In this document: piece after piece, positions 47,403 to 58,501 of the stretch
How positions within the stretch are numbered: position 1 is the first letter of the stretch
Layout of the letters: the number at the start of each line of letters is the position of its first letter
NCBI RefSeq assembly: GCF_009834565.1
Contig: NZ_CP019428.1
Span: forward strand, 1,178,001-1,242,000
DNA length: 64,000 bases
DNA from: Pseudomonas sp. R76
GTDB lineage: Bacteria > Pseudomonadota > Gammaproteobacteria > Pseudomonadales > Pseudomonadaceae
Direction: 5' to 3'
Notes under the pieces: generated by a model
Database searches by the model: none
Seen by the model: the letters and a program-made list of their open reading frames with translations, nothing else
Told to the model about the DNA's origin: nothing
Position numbers and translations under genes: made by a program

Positions 47403-47966
47403 TTACTGCGGCGCAGTCGGGCACGTGTTCAGTGACGTGTCGGCGGTTTTGCTGACCAGGGCGGCGAAGCGCTTGAGGTTGTTCTGATGCGCCACTACCA
47501 GGTCGTCAATGCTCGGGCCCGCCGGTGACTGCAAGGTGGTGCGGCAGGTCAGTGGTTGGGCATCACCGCCAAGGGTTGGCCGCAGGCGCCAGCGCACGTC
47601 GAGCAGTGCGTATTGGCCGGGCACCGAGTCGAATCGCTGCACTTCAACGCGCAACGATACGGGCTGCCGGGAATGACTGTTGGCCAGTTGATCCACCAGC
47701 GCACTTTTCAGCTCATCGGCCAAGGTTGCGGCCCACCACTGGGTTTCAAGAATCGCCACGCCACTATCCCCTTGGCGAATCACGATCTGTGCGCGGTCGA
47801 CCTGGGGCGGCACGCTGATGCTTTCAATGCGGATATCGCTGGCCTGCGCTTGAGTGCTGTTATTCCAGTGCACCGGGGTCAGGGTGTGGAACGCAATCGG
47901 CTCGCTGCGGCAGGCTGCAAGTAACAGCAGCGCGCCGACCAGGGTGATCTTCAACGGAAACGTCAT
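47403..47966 (-). CDS. pqiC: PqiC-family outer-membrane lipoprotein
   Basis: A 187-residue lipoprotein with a lipobox (LLLLAACRS, Cys at about residue 19). It is the auxiliary lipoprotein of the Pqi MCE transport system, located at the outer membrane, where it anchors the PqiB tunnel. The ATG at 47966 has GGAG five bases before it; another ATG at 47984 overlaps the pqiB stop. Last gene of the operon. Confidence 0.88.
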   Translation of the reverse strand: MTFPLKITLVGALLLLAACRSEPIAFHTLTPVHWNNSTQAQASDIRIESISVPPQVDRAQIVIRQGDSGVAILETQWWAATLADELKSALVDQLANSHSRQPVSLRVEVQRFDSVPGQYALLDVRWRLRPTLGGDAQPLTCRTTLQSPAGPSIDDLVVAHQNNLKRFAALVSKTADTSLNTCPTAPQ

Positions 47967-47980
47967 GGCTGCTCCAATGC

Positions 47981-49642
47981 TCATTTGCGGGGTGGCCCTT
48001 GCAGGTCTGTCGGTGCGGCGTTGTCGGGGCGGCCGCGAATCAGCGATTCCGGGTGCCGGCCGAGGTAATCCGACAGCTCGCGCAAGGAGCGCGACATCCG
48101 CCCCAGTTCATCCAGGGTCTGGGTCAGTTGCTCGCGTTGCGGCGAGTCTTCGGCCAGGGTTGAGTTGGCCGATTGCAGGGTCTTGCTCACGTCGCCGAGT
48201 GTGTTCTGCACGCCGGGCAGGGTCTTGGCGTTGAACTGGTTGAGCCCTTTGCGCAGTTCGACCAGGCTGCCATCCAAGTTGCCGGCGATGCGCTCGATTG
48301 GCAGCTGGTTGATCTTGTTGACGATGCCTTCGAGTTTTACCTGCAGTTGTTCCAGGTTGCCGGGAATGGTCGGGATGTTGATCGGGCGCAGGTTCGGGTC
48401 AAACGCGACTTTCTCGGCTTTCGGGAAGAAATCCAGAGCAATGTACAACTGGCCGGTGAGCAGGCTGCCGCTGCGAGCCTGGGCGCGCAGGCCGTTTTCG
48501 ATAAACGTGCCGATCAAGCGTACGCCGCCGGCCTCATCGTTGGGGTCGTGGTTGGTGGCCTTGAGCAGCTTGGTATTGGCCTCCCCGAGCAATTGCGGAT
48601 AGATCACGATGCCGACGTTGATCGGAAAGCTGCGTTTCTTGGCGTCGTAGTCCAGGTTGATCGACACCACTTTGCCGAATTCAACGCCGAGGAACTCAAC
48701 CGGCGCGCCGACTTTAAGGCCACGCAGTGCCTGATCAAAGCGCAAGGCCATGTATTGCCCTTTGCCGGTGGGCGGGGCGAGGGCGCTTTGCTGGTCGTCG
48801 AACAGCTCGTAGGCATGGTCTTCGTCAGCCGGTTTGTCGTTGGGGCTGTAGGGCGGCGCCTGGAACGCGATGCCGCCGGCCAGCATCGACGACAAGGATT
48901 CGGTTTTCAGCGCGAAGCCGTTGGCGCCGACGCTCAGGTCAATGCCGCTGGCATTCCAGAACCGCGTGTTTTCGGTGACATACACATCATTGGGCGCATG
49001 CACGAACACCTCGATGTTCACCCCTTTGCCTTCGGCATCCAGCTCATAGGCCACCACCTGGCCCACCGGAATTTTGCGGTAATACACCGGCGAGCCGATA
49101 TCCAGCGAACCCAGGCCCTGGGTATGCAGGGTGAAGCGCTTGCCCGGCTCGCCGTAGGTGATCGGCGGTGGGTTTTCCAGGCCCTTGAACTGTTTGGCAC
49201 GGGTGTCGGACTGGCCGATGTCGGCACCGATGTAGTCGCCCGACAGCAAGGTATCGATGCCGGACACGCCACCGGCGCCTATGCGTGGGCGCACCACCCA
49301 GAATTTAGAGTCTTCGCGGGTGAAGCTTTCCGCCTGTTTGGCCAACTTGATGGTGGCGTTGACGCTTTTCTGGTCATCACTCAAGGCCACTTCGGAGACT
49401 TGGCCGATCACCACATTGCGGTATTTGACTTCGGTTTTGTTGGCGACCAGGCCGCTGCCGGTCTTGAAATTGAGGATGATGGTCGGGCCCTGTTGCAGGA
49501 CGTTGTGAACCACCAGCGAAATGCCCACCAGCACCGCGACAATCGGCACGATCCACACCAGCGAAACGCTGAAGCGCCGCGTCTTGATCGCAGGCGTGCC
49601 TGCCGATTTGCCAGCAGGGGTGTCAGCGTTGTGTGGCGTCAT
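47981..49642 (-). CDS. pqiB: MCE-domain lipid-transport protein PqiB
   Basis: A 553-residue inner-membrane-anchored periplasmic protein. One N-terminal helix (about residues 28-48) is followed by three MCE domains (LNFKTGSGLVANKTEVKYRN near 55-75 marks the first) and a long C-terminal helical part that forms the tunnel in E. coli PqiB. It carries lipids across the periplasm together with PqiA and PqiC. It overlaps pqiA2 by 20 bases. Confidence 0.92.
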   Translation of the reverse strand: MTPHNADTPAGKSAGTPAIKTRRFSVSLVWIVPIVAVLVGISLVVHNVLQQGPTIILNFKTGSGLVANKTEVKYRNVVIGQVSEVALSDDQKSVNATIKLAKQAESFTREDSKFWVVRPRIGAGGVSGIDTLLSGDYIGADIGQSDTRAKQFKGLENPPPITYGEPGKRFTLHTQGLGSLDIGSPVYYRKIPVGQVVAYELDAEGKGVNIEVFVHAPNDVYVTENTRFWNASGIDLSVGANGFALKTESLSSMLAGGIAFQAPPYSPNDKPADEDHAYELFDDQQSALAPPTGKGQYMALRFDQALRGLKVGAPVEFLGVEFGKVVSINLDYDAKKRSFPINVGIVIYPQLLGEANTKLLKATNHDPNDEAGGVRLIGTFIENGLRAQARSGSLLTGQLYIALDFFPKAEKVAFDPNLRPINIPTIPGNLEQLQVKLEGIVNKINQLPIERIAGNLDGSLVELRKGLNQFNAKTLPGVQNTLGDVSKTLQSANSTLAEDSPQREQLTQTLDELGRMSRSLRELSDYLGRHPESLIRGRPDNAAPTDLQGPPRK

Positions 49643-50267
49643 CCAAGCGCTCCTCGTTGTGTGGGGTTTCCCAGATCAGGCGCGGGTCGAAACTCATGGC
49701 CGCAAGCATCGTAAACACCACCACCAAGCCAAAAAACAAAATGCCCAGGCGCGGCTCGATCGTGCCCAAGGCCTGGAACTGCACCAGCGCGGCCACCAGC
49801 GCCACCACGATCACATCGAGCATTGACCAGTAGCCGATCAGCTCAACAAACCGAAACAGCTTCGAGCGCTCCTTGCGCGCCCAGCGGCTGTTGCGCTGCA
49901 CGGTGACCAGCAGCAGTGTCAGCGACACGAATTTGATGCCGGGCACCGCAATGCTGGCGATGAAAATGATCAAGGCGATGTCCCAGGCGCCGTGCTGCCA
50001 GAACTCCAGCACGCCACTCATGATCGTGCTGTCCGCGCCCGAGCCGAGCATCGTCGTATTCATCACCGGCAACAGGTTCGCCGGAAAATAAAACGCCAGC
50101 GCTGTCAGCATGTAGGCCCAGGTGCGGGTCAGCGAGTGCACCTTGCGCCGGTGCAGGGCCGCGCCGCAACGGTCGCACTCAGTGGGCGCGCTGCTCATGT
50201 CGCAGGGCTGGCCGCAGGTGTGGCACAGGCACAGGTTGAGTTCACGGGCGGTCGGTGGCGAATTCAT
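49623..50267 (-). CDS. pqiA: PqiA-like membrane protein, second half
   Basis: A 214-residue inner-membrane protein with about four helices. The N-terminus has a zinc-ribbon of Cys pairs (CLCHTCGQPC...ECDRC). In E. coli one PqiA protein contains two such halves; here they are separate genes and this is the downstream one. It begins in an ATGA overlap with the upstream half. Tightly coupled with pqiB. Confidence 0.88.
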   Translation of the reverse strand: MNSPPTARELNLCLCHTCGQPCDMSSAPTECDRCGAALHRRKVHSLTRTWAYMLTALAFYFPANLLPVMNTTMLGSGADSTIMSGVLEFWQHGAWDIALIIFIASIAVPGIKFVSLTLLLVTVQRNSRWARKERSKLFRFVELIGYWSMLDVIVVALVAALVQFQALGTIEPRLGILFFGLVVVFTMLAAMSFDPRLIWETPHNEERLDDATQR

Positions 50268-50854
50268 AGAACGTCCCACAAATCGCGCACATCACGCCCG
50301 GCGATGCGGATCAGCAACAGGCTCAGCGCCGCCAGCGCAAACAGGCCGGTGCCGGGCACCACGTCGAGCATGCCGGCCAGCTTGAACACCGCCACCATGG
50401 CGCCGAGCAGGCAGACCTCCAGCATGCTCCACGGCCTGAGGGCTTCCAGCCAGCGCATGCACAGCTTGAACGCGGGTGAGCGCCGGCCGGACAGGGCGAA
50501 ACTCAAGACCCAGATCAGCAGCACCAGCTGGAATACCGGCGCGATGATGATGGAAATCGCGGCCACCAACGCAATAAAGGTGATCGGCCCCAGGCTCAGC
50601 GCAACCACCGAATCCCATAGGGTCGCGCTGTTGTTCAAGCCCTGCAGGCTGATGCTCATCACCGGGTAGAAGTTGGCGAACGTCCACAGGACGGCGGCGG
50701 TAACGCTCAACGCGAGGCGTTGTTGCACTGACAGGCCGTTGTAACGCTGCAATACGCCTGCGCAGCGTATGCACAGGGCTTTTTGATGTTTGGCGAGCGT
50801 GACTTTTTCATACACGCAGTCGCAGTGTTCGCAGATGACCCGTTGATTCGCCAT
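50264..50854 (-). CDS. pqiA: PqiA-like membrane protein, first half
   Basis: A 196-residue inner-membrane protein of about four helices with an N-terminal zinc-ribbon (CEHCDCVYEKVTL...CIRC). It is homologous to the first half of E. coli PqiA. I choose MANQRVICEHC at 50854; the upstream frame is not needed. It heads the pqiA1-pqiA2-pqiB-pqiC operon and overlaps the second half by four bases. Confidence 0.87.
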   Translation of the reverse strand: MANQRVICEHCDCVYEKVTLAKHQKALCIRCAGVLQRYNGLSVQQRLALSVTAAVLWTFANFYPVMSISLQGLNNSATLWDSVVALSLGPITFIALVAAISIIIAPVFQLVLLIWVLSFALSGRRSPAFKLCMRWLEALRPWSMLEVCLLGAMVAVFKLAGMLDVVPGTGLFALAALSLLLIRIAGRDVRDLWDVL

Positions 50855-51020
50855 AAGTGTTGCTCCCAACGCGACGCGCTGCGGTCTTGGACAGTGCTGC
50901 TGATTCAATGGCGCTTGGACAGCTTAGCAGTAGATGTGTTGCGGGCTGCTCCCTTCCGGATCAGGGGCAAGGTCAACCATACTGCGCGTGGAATGTGCCA
51001 TAGAGCTTGCAGGAACACCC

Positions 51021-51665
51021 ATGAATAACCAAAAAACCGCGCTGATCCGCGAAACTTTCCCCGTCGGCCCGTTGCAGTGCAACTGCACGATCATTGGCGA
51101 CCCGATCACTAAAAAAGCCATTGTGGTCGACCCGGGCGGCAATCACGAGCTGATCCTGGCGCGCCTCGATGCGCTGGGTTTGAAGGTGGTGAGCATCATT
51201 CATACCCACGCCCACCTGGATCATTTCCTGGCGTCCGGCCAGTTGAAGGAGAAGACTGGCGCCACGTTGCACTTGCACAAGGAAGACCAATTTCTGTGGG
51301 ACAACCTGGAGATGCAATGCCAGATGTTCCGTGTGCCTTATACGCCAGTGCCGTCGCCGGATCGGTGGTTGGAAGATGACGAAGAGCTGGCGTGTGGCTG
51401 CGGGGTGGCCTTGCACACGCCAGGGCATACGCCGGGCTCGATGAGCTTCTGGTTTGCCGAGGCCAAGCTGTTGATTGCCGGTGACACGTTGTTCAAGCGC
51501 GGCGTGGGGCGCACCGACCTGTGGGGCGGCGATCAGGCGACCATTGTGCGTTCGATCAAGCAACGTTTGTATACGCTGGATGAAGGCGCGACGGTGGTGA
51601 CCGGGCACGGGCCGGACACGCGGTTGGGGGACGAGATGCGTGAGAATCCGTTTGTCAGGGCCTAG
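51021..51665 (+). CDS. Metallo-beta-lactamase-fold hydrolase (YcbL/glyoxalase II-like)
   Basis: A 214-residue cytosolic enzyme. HTHAHLDH at residues 61-68 is the HxHxDH metal motif; later metal ligands include HTPGHTPGSM and the GHGPDT segment. It resembles small glyoxalase II-like hydrolases; the substrate is not known. ATG at 51021 has AGGA upstream. Confidence 0.9.
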   Translation: MNNQKTALIRETFPVGPLQCNCTIIGDPITKKAIVVDPGGNHELILARLDALGLKVVSIIHTHAHLDHFLASGQLKEKTGATLHLHKEDQFLWDNLEMQCQMFRVPYTPVPSPDRWLEDDEELACGCGVALHTPGHTPGSMSFWFAEAKLLIAGDTLFKRGVGRTDLWGGDQATIVRSIKQRLYTLDEGATVVTGHGPDTRLGDEMRENPFVRA

Positions 51666-51874
51666 ATACCAAATGGCAACCGTCCGACGAGGCTTATAGA
51701 GAAAATGACAATTTCCGTTCAGGAAGTCTCTGCTAGGGTTTTAGTGTGCTCAACCTTTGTAGAGCGCGGGCTGGCCGGGCATGGAATTTTTACCGTTTGT
51801 CGCGTTCAAAACCCGGCACAGGTCCATTGCCAATGTCCTTTGCACCACAGAATGCAAAAGTAGGAGCTCCCTTC

Positions 51875-52654
51875 ATGTTTACTCCGCGTCGTCTTCTTGT
51901 TGTTGCCACCGCCGTAGCCTTGTTGTCCGGTTGCGCCTCACCTAATCCTTACGACGGCAGCCAGGGGCAGGCAAATGATGGTTCGCAAGGTGGTATCAGC
52001 AAGACCGCCAAGTACGGTGGCCTGGCTGCATTGGCCGGTGGTTTGGCCGGTGCCGCAATCGACCATAATAACCGTGGTAAAGGCGCCCTGATTGGTGCCG
52101 CCGTCGCAGGTCTTGGTGGTGCGGGTTATGGTTACTATGCCGACCAGCAGGAAAAGAAACTGCGGGCCAGCATGGCCAACACGGGTGTTGAAGTGCAGCG
52201 CCAGGGCGATCAGATCAAGCTGATCATGCCGGGTAACATCACCTTCGCCACCAACTCGGATGCGATCTCCAGCAGCTTCTACACACCGCTGAACAACCTG
52301 GCGGGCTCGCTGAAGCAGTTCAACCAGAACACCATCCAGATCGTTGGCTACACCGACAGCACCGGCAGCCGTCAGTTGAACATGGACCTGTCCCAGCGCC
52401 GTGCGCAAAGCGTGGCCAACTACCTGACGTCCCAAGGTGTGAGCCCGACCAACCTGAGCGCACGCGGTGCCGGCCCGGATAACCCGATTGCCAGCAACGC
52501 CGACGTGAATGGTCGCGCCCAGAACCGTCGCGTAGAGGTCAACCTCGGCCCGATCCCTGGCCAGCAATACGGTCAGCCAGGCCAGCAGCAGCAACAACAA
52601 GCACCGCAGCAGAACAACCAGTTCCAGGGCAACCCGTACCAGCAGTACCAATAA
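51875..52654 (+). CDS. OmpA-family lipoprotein (YiaD-like)
   Basis: A 259-residue outer-membrane lipoprotein. The lipobox is LLSGCASP, so the lipid Cys is at about residue 20. A Gly-rich zipper segment follows (GGLAALAGGLAGAAID). The C-terminal OmpA peptidoglycan-binding domain is clear (GYTDSTGSRQLNMDLSQRRA, NRRVEVNLG). The end is Gln-rich (PGQQQQQQAPQQNNQ). It anchors the outer membrane to peptidoglycan. A strong terminator follows. Confidence 0.9.
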   Translation: MFTPRRLLVVATAVALLSGCASPNPYDGSQGQANDGSQGGISKTAKYGGLAALAGGLAGAAIDHNNRGKGALIGAAVAGLGGAGYGYYADQQEKKLRASMANTGVEVQRQGDQIKLIMPGNITFATNSDAISSSFYTPLNNLAGSLKQFNQNTIQIVGYTDSTGSRQLNMDLSQRRAQSVANYLTSQGVSPTNLSARGAGPDNPIASNADVNGRAQNRRVEVNLGPIPGQQYGQPGQQQQQQAPQQNNQFQGNPYQQYQ

Positions 52655-52666
52655 ACCCTGGCCAAT

Positions 52667-52706
52667 AAAAAGGGCGCCGTGCATTCAATGCACGGCGCCC
52701 TTTTTT
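52667..52706. terminator. Bidirectional terminator
   Basis: AAAGGGCGCCGTGCATT and AATGCACGGCGCCCTTTTTT form a perfect stem of about 14 bp, with A and T runs at the two ends, between the OmpA-like gene and the BON-domain gene. Confidence 0.93.
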
Positions 52707-52722
52707 GTGGTCCGCGTTTACA

Positions 52723-54357
<1,635 letters not shown>

Positions 54358-54358
<1 letters not shown>

Positions 54359-56169
54359 CAGCGCGGGGTGTCCGGCAGGCGCTGGATGTCGCCGCCGACG
54401 AACTTCGCCCATGGCATCTGGCGGTCAACACGTTGGAAGCCACCGATGCCCAGGCTGCCGGAGAGGCCGTCTACGCGTGTGTCCGGCAGCGCCTTCAGTT
54501 GACCCAGGCGCGGTGCCAGGCGGTAGGCGTCGGCGCCCATCGCGTACAGGCGGCCGAGGCTGCCATTGGCCTGTGGCCATTGCGCGGCAACCTGGTTGCG
54601 CAGCGGGTCGGTGGTGTTGAGCAGCCAAGGCGTTTCACAGAACATGACGTTGGTCATGTCCAGGTACTGGTTCTTGTCGCCGCTGGCGCTGAACACGTGG
54701 GACGTTGCATACACAGGCACATCGCCGGCGTACTGGAAGTTCAGGGTCGGCTTGATCTGCTGGGCCAATTGCGGCGTCACAGCCAGGAAGATGAACTCGA
54801 TGTCCTGGCGGCGCGACGGTTGTGCCGCGACGTCGGTGCCCACTGTGTTTTGCAGGCTCTTGGCACGGCCTTCGCTTTTACGCAGTTGGAACAGGTCGGC
54901 AATTTGCTGGGCGAGGGCGACCGGCTGGTCAACGTACTCGACGCCGACGACGGTGCCGCCGTTGGCTTCCCAATCCTGACGGAAGGCTTTGTAGACACGC
55001 TCGCCCCATTCGCCACGCGGCACCATGGCGGCGGCGCGGTGCAGGCCGTCGGCACGGGCGCGGCGCGAGACTTCGCGGGCTTCGTCTTCAGCGGCCAGGC
55101 CAAACTGGAACAACTGCGGCGGGTTTTCATTCAGTTCGCTGTAGTTCAGCGCCAGCGTGGTGATGGGCAGTTGCGGGCGAGAAGCAAGTTGTTTGACCAG
55201 CGGTTTTTCCAGCGGGCCGACCACCAGTTGCACGCCGGCGGCCTGGGCCTTGGCGTAGAAGTCGTCGAGGGAGGACAGGCGCGAGCTGTCATAGAACTCG
55301 ATGACCGGCGGCTTCTGCCCGGCTTGTTCAGCCTGGTAGTGAGCGGCCATGAAGCCTTCGCGCAGTGCCTTGCCGACTCCCGCCAAAGGACCTTCCTGCG
55401 GCAACAGCAGGGCGATCTTGTTCAGGGGCTGGCTGGCCAGTTCCTTGAGTTTGGTCAGCGGGGTTGGCAGGTTGACTGCCGCTGGGTGGCCTGGATTCTG
55501 TGCGCGCCAGGTATCGATGGCGGCCTGTTGTTGCTCCAGGGTGCCGGCGCCTTTGACCGCTTTGGCCAGGCTGATCCAGCCGTCGAGTGTCGGGTTGCCG
55601 CTGGCTTGCAGCTGTTCGGCCGGCAGTGCGACAATCAGCGCCCAGATGGCTTCGTGGTTGCTGGCGGCAGCATCGCCCGTCAGCAGCGGGGCCATGGCGA
55701 CTCGCTCGCGCGCGGCGGCCAGGGTCTGGCCATCAGCTTCATAAGCGCGGGCATGCACGGTGCCGGTGCGCACCTGCTGTTCGGTCGGCAGGTCCTTCAG
55801 GCTTTGCAGGCTAGGGTGGTTCAGGGCCGCCAACGCCGCTTTTGGCTGATTGCGTGCCATGGCCAGTTCGGCCGACAGGGTGCTGGCAAATACTTGCGCA
55901 GCCGGCTTCAGGACATCCAGGGGCACCTGCGCAAGAATCTGCGCCGAACGACCAGGGTTGTTCTGGCGATAGGCCAGGTCAGCCGCACTCAGGCGCAACA
56001 TCGCGGCCTTTTCTGGCGTACTGGCGGAAGTCGCCTGTTCGAGCAATTGCTCGATACTGGCATCCGGGGTCCGGGGGAGGTCGCCAAGGCTGGACGAGGG
56101 CGAGCTGGCACAAGCGGCCAGCAAGGCAGCGAGGCAGAGGGCGGAGAGCAGCCGCAGGCAAGCGATCAT
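54358..56169 (-). CDS. lpoA: Penicillin-binding-protein activator LpoA
   Basis: A 603-residue outer-membrane lipoprotein (lipobox LLAACAS, Cys near residue 20). The N-terminal part is TPR-rich and the C-terminal part is a periplasmic-binding-protein-like domain (KIALLLPQEGPLAGVGKAL). It activates PBP1a. The chosen ATG at 56169 has AGGAA 7 bases upstream; another at 56193 is less likely. Divergent from rsmI. Confidence 0.92.
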
Positions 56170-56367
56170 GTAAGTGTTCCTGATACCGATCAAATTAGCG
56201 TGGAATTGTACCCAAGCACTGGCCCAGGCGCGATGTTACTGGCGTGAAACCGTTGATTTAGGTCGTGCAATTGTTGCAAACGAGCATCGACGGCCGAACT
56301 TGCGGGCATATTATCGAGGCGCCTACGCGCTACAATGCGACTTTTCCCTACCATCGAGGTGTGCGTT

Positions 56368-57240
56368 TTGACTGCTCCAGGTCCTTTGAATTCCACTGCA
56401 GGCTCGCTTTTTGTCGTGGCGACGCCCATTGGCAACCTGGACGACATCAGTGCTCGAGCCCTGAAAGTGTTGCGCGAGGTAAAACTGATCGCGGCGGAAG
56501 ACACGCGACACTCCCAGCGGTTGATGCAGCATTTTGGTATCAGCACGCCACTCGCCGCGTGCCACGAGCATAACGAGCGCGAAGAAGGCAGCCGTTTTAT
56601 CACGCGCCTGTTGGCCGGTGACGATGTGGCGCTGATCTCCGATGCCGGTACGCCGCTGATTTCCGATCCTGGCTACCACCTGGTTCGTCAGGCGCGTGCC
56701 GCTGGTATCAATGTAGTGCCTGTTCCGGGGGCGTGCGCGCTGATTGCAGCATTATCTGCCGCCGGGTTGCCGTCGGATCGTTTTATCTTCGAGGGCTTCC
56801 TGCCGGCCAAGACGGTTGGGCGCCGTGCGCGTCTGCAGGCACTAAAGGAAGAACCGCGCACGTTGATCTTCTATGAAGCCCCGCACCGCATCCTGGAATG
56901 CCTGCAGGATATGGAGCTGGTGTTCGGCGGCGAACGCCTAGCGTTGCTGGCGCGCGAGCTGACCAAGACCTTCGAAACCCTCAAGGGCTTGCCGTTGGAA
57001 GCGCTGCGCGCATTTGTAGAAGGCGACAGCAATCAACAGCGCGGTGAGTGCGTGGTGCTGGTGGCGGGTTGGACGGCGCCGGAAGAAGAAAATGCGGTGG
57101 GCAGTGAGGCCATGCGCATTCTGGATTTGCTGCTCAAGGAAATGCCCCTCAAGCGCGCCGCGGCACTGGCGGCTGAAATTACCGGCGTGCGTAAGAATGT
57201 TCTGTATCAGGTTGCGCTGGATAAACAGAAAGCCGAATAG
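56368..57240 (+). CDS. rsmI: 16S rRNA 2'-O-ribose C1402 methyltransferase RsmI
   Basis: A 290-residue SAM-dependent enzyme of the tetrapyrrole-methylase fold. The signature is VVATPIGNLDDIS, followed by AAEDTRHS and SDAGTPLISDPG. The start is uncertain: a TTG at 56368 follows GAGGTG, while an ATG at 56335 would add 11 residues but has no ribosome-binding site. RNase P RNA follows the gene. Full length. Confidence 0.9.
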   Translation: MTAPGPLNSTAGSLFVVATPIGNLDDISARALKVLREVKLIAAEDTRHSQRLMQHFGISTPLAACHEHNEREEGSRFITRLLAGDDVALISDAGTPLISDPGYHLVRQARAAGINVVPVPGACALIAALSAAGLPSDRFIFEGFLPAKTVGRRARLQALKEEPRTLIFYEAPHRILECLQDMELVFGGERLALLARELTKTFETLKGLPLEALRAFVEGDSNQQRGECVVLVAGWTAPEEENAVGSEAMRILDLLLKEMPLKRAAALAAEITGVRKNVLYQVALDKQKAE

Positions 57241-57336
57241 TTCCGGGGTTAAACCTGTATTCCGTCTGAACGTGATGGCATTGCTGTACTTTTAATACTT
57301 GTCCTGAGGCCGCCGTGCCGTTAACCTGCGCGGCGG

Positions 57337-57691
57337 AGAGTCGATTGGACAGTCGCTGCCCTCTATGAAAATTAGGGGGGGGAGGAAAGTCCGGGCTCCA
57401 TAGGGCGAAGTGCCAGGTAATGCCTGGGAGGCGTGAGCCTACGGAAAGTGCCACAGAAAATAACCGCCCAAGCACTTCGGTGCCGGTAAGGGTGAAAAGG
57501 TGCGGTAAGAGCGCACCGCACGACTGGCAACAGTTCGTGGCTAGGTAAACCCCACTTGGAGCAAGACCAAATAGGGTCCCAAGGCGTGGCCCGCGCTGGG
57601 ACCGGGTAGGTTGCTAAAGATGTCCAGTGATGGCCATCGTAGACGAATGACTGTTCAAGACAGAACCCGGCTTACAGATCGACTCTCCACC
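57337..57691 (+). ncRNA. rnpB: RNase P RNA (type A)
   Basis: Catalytic RNA that matures tRNA 5' ends. The first and last parts (AGAGTCGATT at 57337 and GATCGACTCT near 57678) pair as P1. Bacterial landmarks are seen: GAGGAAAGTCCGGGCTCC (CR I, 57381-57398), the ACAGAAAATAACCGCC stretch, GGTAAGGGTGAAA, and GACAGAACCCGGCTTA near the 3' end. A T run (57692-57698) follows as terminator. Conserved place between rsmI and mraZ in Pseudomonas. Confidence 0.97.
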
Positions 57692-57941
57692 TTTTTTTCT
57701 TCTGTCTGAATCTCGGGCAGAAAACCGGTAGTAACGCAAGAATCCCTCCCTGCCGAATCATTGGCAGATGCGTCTTCGTAATACCAAAAAAATCTTACTC
57801 TTAATAAATTACTTTAACTTTGAGCTATAGCTCTATGAGCTATTTGCGATTGTTGAGTCAAAATCCTCGCCGAACTCGCCTTTCTCCTCCTTTTGCGCTC
57901 CTAAATCTCCGTTCTGTAAGGCTTTTCCTTGAATCCGCGCC

Positions 57942-58004
57942 TTGACGGTGTGGTGGGCGCATTCCTATAGTGTGCGCAAGTGGCGGAAAGTGGCACAAAG
58001 TGGG
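57942..58004 (+). promoter_or_regulatory. mraZ promoter with MraZ binding boxes
   Basis: TTGACG (57942-57947) and TATAGT (57966-57971) with an 18-base spacer form a good sigma-70 promoter. Right after the expected start are three direct repeats AAGTGG with 10-bp period (TGG at 57981, 57991, 58001), matching the TGGN repeat boxes bound by MraZ. The dcw cluster is thus likely autoregulated. The gap of about 354 bases from rnpB to mraZ has no gene; a 12-bp palindrome GAGCTATAGCTC lies at 57822-57833. Confidence 0.85.
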
Positions 58005-58045
58005 TTTTTTGAACGTAAAACGCTAAAATTTGGAGAAACGCATCT

Positions 58046-58501
58046 GTGTTTCGCGGAGCTAACGCTATCAGTCTCGATGCAAAAGGCCGTCTCGCCATGC
58101 CGAGCCGGTATCGTGACGAGCTCATTTCGCGAAGCTCCGGGCAGTTAATCATCACGATTGACGCCGTTGACCCTTGTTTATGTGTTTACCCCCTCGACGA
58201 GTGGGAGTTGATTGAAACCAAGTTGCGCGCTCTGCCTTCATTGCGTGAAGAAAACCGCCGCCTGCAGCGTTTGCTGATTGGTAACGCCGTCGACCTCGAA
58301 CTCGATGGCAGCGGTCGTTTCCTGGTGCCTCCACGTTTGCGCGAGTACGCCAAGCTGGACAAGCGCGCAATGCTGGTCGGCCAACTGAACAAGTTCCAAT
58401 TGTGGGACGAAGATGCTTGGGATGCTGTTTCTGCAGCAGACCTGGCTGCTATTCAACAACCGGGCGCCATGCCTGATGAACTGCGTGATTTGATCCTGTG
58501 A
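58046..58501 (+). CDS. mraZ: MraZ, transcriptional regulator of the dcw cluster
   Basis: A 151-residue DNA-binding protein with two AbrB-like SpoVT domains ([20 protein letters not shown] and [20 protein letters not shown]). It represses its own operon in E. coli by binding the repeats in front of it, and such repeats are present here. GTG start at 58046 with GGAGAA upstream. Its stop overlaps the rsmH start (GTGA). Confidence 0.95.
   Translation: MFRGANAISLDAKGRLAMPSRYRDELISRSSGQLIITIDAVDPCLCVYPLDEWELIETKLRALPSLREENRRLQRLLIGNAVDLELDGSGRFLVPPRLREYAKLDKRAMLVGQLNKFQLWDEDAWDAVSAADLAAIQQPGAMPDELRDLIL

Noticed and set aside
54433..56247. 604-residue plus-strand open frame opposite lpoA
   Set aside because: Antisense to lpoA, which has signal peptide, lipobox and family sequence; the frame has none.
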